DNA from: Apoderus coryli
Taxonomy: Eukaryota; Arthropoda; Insecta; Coleoptera; Attelabidae
DNA length: 64,000 nucleotides
Reading direction: 5' to 3'
Assembly: GCA_911728435.2 (NCBI GenBank)
Contig: OU452205.1
Location: 13,894,260 to 13,958,259 of the forward strand
Below the pieces are notes generated by a model. The model saw nothing but the letters and a program-made list of their open reading frames with translations, was not told the DNA's origin and ran no database searches. Position numbers and translations under genes: made by a program. Below are positions 60,998 through 64,000 of this stretch, piece after piece (the stretch's first letter is position 1; every line of letters starts with the position of its first letter).

Positions 60998-62685
60998 CAG
61001 AGTGAACTATCACTCAGTACAAAAATTTTAACCACATGCTCAGGAAAGCATGAAAAACCATAAAAAATTTGTTTCGGAATTTTTATTCGATGTTTACAAA
61101 ATGGGGCAAATCCACGTTTTTCCCTGGTAAATCGGCGCCTATGACAATTATTTTTCACGATGGCTTCCAACCTACAAACCGCAGTACGCGGCGTTGCCAA
61201 TTGTAGAGAGGTGAAAATGAACATTTTTGAAATAATTATTATAATACCTGATAAATAAATCCATAATTACTACTGCAGATGTACACTACTTCTTCGTTTT
61301 TGCAAACAACAAACTCCTAAAACGATATTTTTGCATACTTATTGAATACACTAAAAACACAACAGATTTCCGAGAAGTAGATACACTAAATGCACACTTT
61401 TTTAATATTCGCTGATGCCGATTTATTTTAAATTTAACGAAATATTAAACTATGATAGCCAGTTGTAGCGGCGCTGTCTTATAATATTTGATCAATAACA
61501 AATCAATCTGGAATACTCCAAATTGTAGATAATTTCTTCGTTTTTGCAAACTTCTAAACGATATTTTTGCATTTTGAACACACAAACACTAACTAAACAT
61601 TGCCACTAAAGATGTTTTCCTTTGTCATTTGTCATCGCGTTTCTGACGTCGAATTATTATATTACTTTATTGATTTGTGAATGTTTGAAAATTGATTTGA
61701 ATTATTGAAAAACGCGGAATTAACAGACATGGTAATAATATTATACCTACCTATGGGAAATGCAAAGAAAGATCAAATCGGGCGGCAGTGGAATACCGGA
61801 GACGTTTTCCAAATAGGAAAGACATGCCTAATCTAGTCCTCGCACATTTGTAAATGTTGTAAGTACAACGTTTGTGAGATACTGGTACATTGCAAGTTCA
61901 AACGGGTGGACAAGGAGGACAGAATAATTTAGAACATGAAGTGGCTGTACTAAATTTAATAGAGGAGGAACCGTCCATACGTACTACGGAGATTACAAAA
62001 AGATTGGGAATATCTCAGAACAAGGAGGATTCTGAAGGAGAACTGGTTTCAACCGTATCACATACAAAAAGGTACAGGCACTAGAAGTAGTTCAGTGGTT
62101 AAGCGCATCACAAGTGCGGTGAAGTTAACGATGGTCTCTTTGAACATTTGCTGTTGTAGTGCTTTGAAGTGCTAGTGTTATTTGCATTTGAGTGTTTTTG
62201 TTGCCCTTTGGGGTTTTCCTAACGGATGGGATCCACCTTGTGATCGTCGGGCTGAGTACCTGACATTAAACAAGAAGAGTGGACGAGGTAAATCAAGCGG
62301 TCCCCAGGAAGTTCAAAAATCATGGCGGCATGGCATGTTAGACCTATCCGAAAGGTAGGAGCTTACGTAATATTTAATATTTCGCATGATTGAAGTCACA
62401 TAATCATCTACATTTTCTAAATAAATGTTTTACATTAAATGCTCGGTAAATCGAAACACTTGGCAACATGGCGCTGTATCATAACCTTTAAGCTAATGTC
62501 TAATTTAAACTTCAGTTGGGCAGGCGTTCATAGGCGTCGTAAAAAGGGAGTTTAACATGATTTACAAAAAAAATTATTTTCAGCCTTAATAAAAATGTTG
62601 GAAATTTTTTGAAAGGCGATTCTGTTAAATCTTATTTTTCTCTACCTCTAGTTAAAATTTTTGTACTGAGTGATAGTTCACCCTG
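60998..62685 (+). mobile_element. 1.7-kb mariner-type element, short TIRs
   Basis: Left end CAGAGTGAACTATCACTCAG then TACAAAAATTTTAAC; right end the reverse complement with CAGGG in place of CAGAG. TA flanks both (60996-60997, 62686-62687). About 37 bases of clean TIR, then weaker similarity (GGCGCCTATGA on both sides). Inside lies only the N-terminal part of a transposase (61745-62085). The remaining 600 bp on the right is non-coding and unlike the expected catalytic domain, so the gene was replaced or deleted. Confidence 0.85.
61745..62085 (+). pseudogene. Mariner transposase N-terminal relic
   Basis: Reads YGKCKERSNRAAVEYRRRFP and NRKDMPN (first helix-turn-helix, matching ..YGE..GNA..A..LY..RFPNR.. 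of this transposase group). A degraded middle follows, then LEHEVAVLNLIEEEPSIRTT, EITKRLGISQNK and, after a shift near 62030, RRILKENWFQPYHIQKVQAL. This is the paired DNA-binding half; the catalytic half is absent. At least two frame changes and several stops. Confidence 0.85.
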
Positions 62686-64000
62686 TATGTTCACACGCAT
62701 ACACACTGTAACTATACAACGAAATAGTCTCGAATTTTACAGATTTTTTAGTACATATGTTTTACACACTTTTGTCAATTTACATTAGAGATGGGATTTC
62801 ACATCCATCGTCGTTGGTATCCGGTAACCAATTTAATTTGCTGTAATTTTACACGATTTATTTTTACAGTGTAAAGTTTCCGCTTTCTATACCGGACCAC
62901 CCTGTATATCTTAGAGGCAGATGCCAATAATTAAAATTTAATATATACGGGGATGTTGTGATTACTGATATACTCTTAGGCCATTGAAATTAGTGCAGAA
63001 ATATTCATTAACCAGAATTCATTTAAGTTTGGAACAGGAAGAGCGTCGTTCAAATAGGCTATTTACTCCTCTAACGACAACAAGACCGTGTCACACCAGC
63101 TTGTAGCTAGCTTTGATTAAATGAAAAATTAACAATTTAAATAGGTATTGATTAATATTGATTGATATTGATTAGGTACGAAAATGAAAATTTATTCTAG
63201 TTCTGTAAACTACAAAACAGTTATAAAAGCGTTAAATCCTATGGTCTATTTTCAAATAATGATATTTAGTTCTAAGAAATAGTAAAAAGCGTGTCAAATT
63301 TTTGTATTTTTGTTCAATGCCATAAATTTCTTTAAACGATCTATATTAAATCAACTAACACAATGAACATGAACAACCCTTTTAGATATGGAATTAACTG
63401 CCATACATTGTGTCCTACTATAGGGATTCTACCCCTTTTTCCTTAAATCTGTGAAATTATCGACATGTGTCCAACCCTCTATGGTATAATTGTAAATAGG
63501 AAAGAACATTTTTTATGACTTTGAAGATAAGATTATAATAATTACATGGTGGAACATGGCAATTTAAAAGAATTCGATTCTCACCTAACCGAAAACTGAT
63601 CTCAAAGTTAATTAAAGCCACACATTGCTTGTTAAAAAGTAACTCATTATCTAAATATTTTCGTATCTGTATAGTAAAATATCTTCAGCCAAGAATTATT
63701 CAGCTCGCAGCTCAATACGAAGAGCTAAAGACACAAAACGTTTGATCGTATTTTACGTTACTTTTTACGTTACGTAATGTATGCAGTTGTTCAACTTAGG
63801 ACGTTTTATGAAGCCACCCAATAGGAACGTTTCCCTAATATTTTGGGCATGCCCATATTGCTTCTACATCAGCTGTACACTACATACCTAATAGCTTTGT
63901 CTCTTTTAGATCTTCAGATAGAAGGCTTTTATAGTTTTTTTTAAACTACTGTGGGATCTGTTACTATACCGAACTTCAAGTTTACGAAAGCGAAATCAGG
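62686..64000. other. Non-coding stretch with a mariner-type right end
   Basis: TTTCTATACCGGACCACCCTGTATA (end at about 62903) is a mariner-like terminal repeat without recognised partner. The remainder to 64000 shows no coding or repeat signal that I can support. Confidence 0.45.

Noticed and set aside
62090..62160. TAGTTCAGTGGTTAAGCGC resembling a tRNA D arm
   Set aside because: No B box or T arm at the proper distance and no cloverleaf; more likely chance inside the mariner relic.
1..64000. CRISPR arrays, operons, ribosome-binding sites
   Set aside because: No regularly spaced short repeats and no bacterial-style gene arrangement; the window is eukaryotic.

Overview
The window looks like a piece of an AT-rich animal genome, most likely an insect and perhaps a beetle. 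The evidence is the set of mobile elements: several LINE groups, mariner/Tc1 elements with TA target sites, a PIF/Harbinger miniature element, copia and Penelope-like relics, tRNA-derived repeats, GTAAGT splice-donor motifs and no bacterial-style gene packing. The species assignment is an inference; no host marker gene settles it. I see no intact host gene. The only host-like coding sequences are broken: a core-binding-factor beta relic (39176-39449), a Cys-rich exon-like stretch (13870-14096) and a zinc-finger-like fragment (about 57375-57560). Almost everything that can be named is a transposable element or its debris.

Left third (1-20000). A decayed LINE (1264-2950) is followed by a second LINE (3830-6900) that carries a 0.7-kb insertion and is bracketed exactly by two nearly identical 400-bp direct repeats. 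Then come minus-strand LINE relics (7310-8512 with an RNase H region; 11150-11965), a short LINE tail (10078-10578), a pair of inverted Penelope-like repeats (12720-13150), an almost uninterrupted LINE polyprotein on the minus strand (14404-16839) and the relic of a transposon-associated gene (18345-19055).

Middle (20000-45500). There is a tRNA-derived SINE-like repeat, a hammerhead-like motif at 23484-23521, a mariner C-terminal relic and a LINE relic. Two related long-TIR mariner copies follow. Copy A (27848-32705) contains another mariner relic and a whole 5'-truncated LINE. Copy B (34673-37384) contains a Harbinger miniature element and a LINE tail. Next come a 0.5-kb palindromic element carrying two hammerhead-like motifs, the core-binding-factor beta relic, the best-preserved LINE (ORF 40585-42993) and a third mariner relic.

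Right third (45500-64000). A SINE-like repeat is split by a 684-bp TIR element. It is followed by a 73-bp-arm palindrome, copia and Penelope-like reverse-transcriptase relics, another SINE-like copy, a fold-back element, a LINE tail, a palindromic insertion with a 12-bp target duplication, a 2.2-kb mariner with about 0.5-kb TIRs (58089-60325), and a last mariner with TA flanks (60998-62685).

What links these parts is layering. The nested order gives a relative history of insertions. A repeat family with hammerhead-ribozyme-like folds recurs about eight times and is plausibly the terminal repeat of the Penelope-like element whose RT relic lies at 50145-50456. A second family carries a small coding exon with a splice donor in three scattered copies. 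All alignments were done by eye, so boundaries are good to a few bases only where target duplications or terminal repeats are given.
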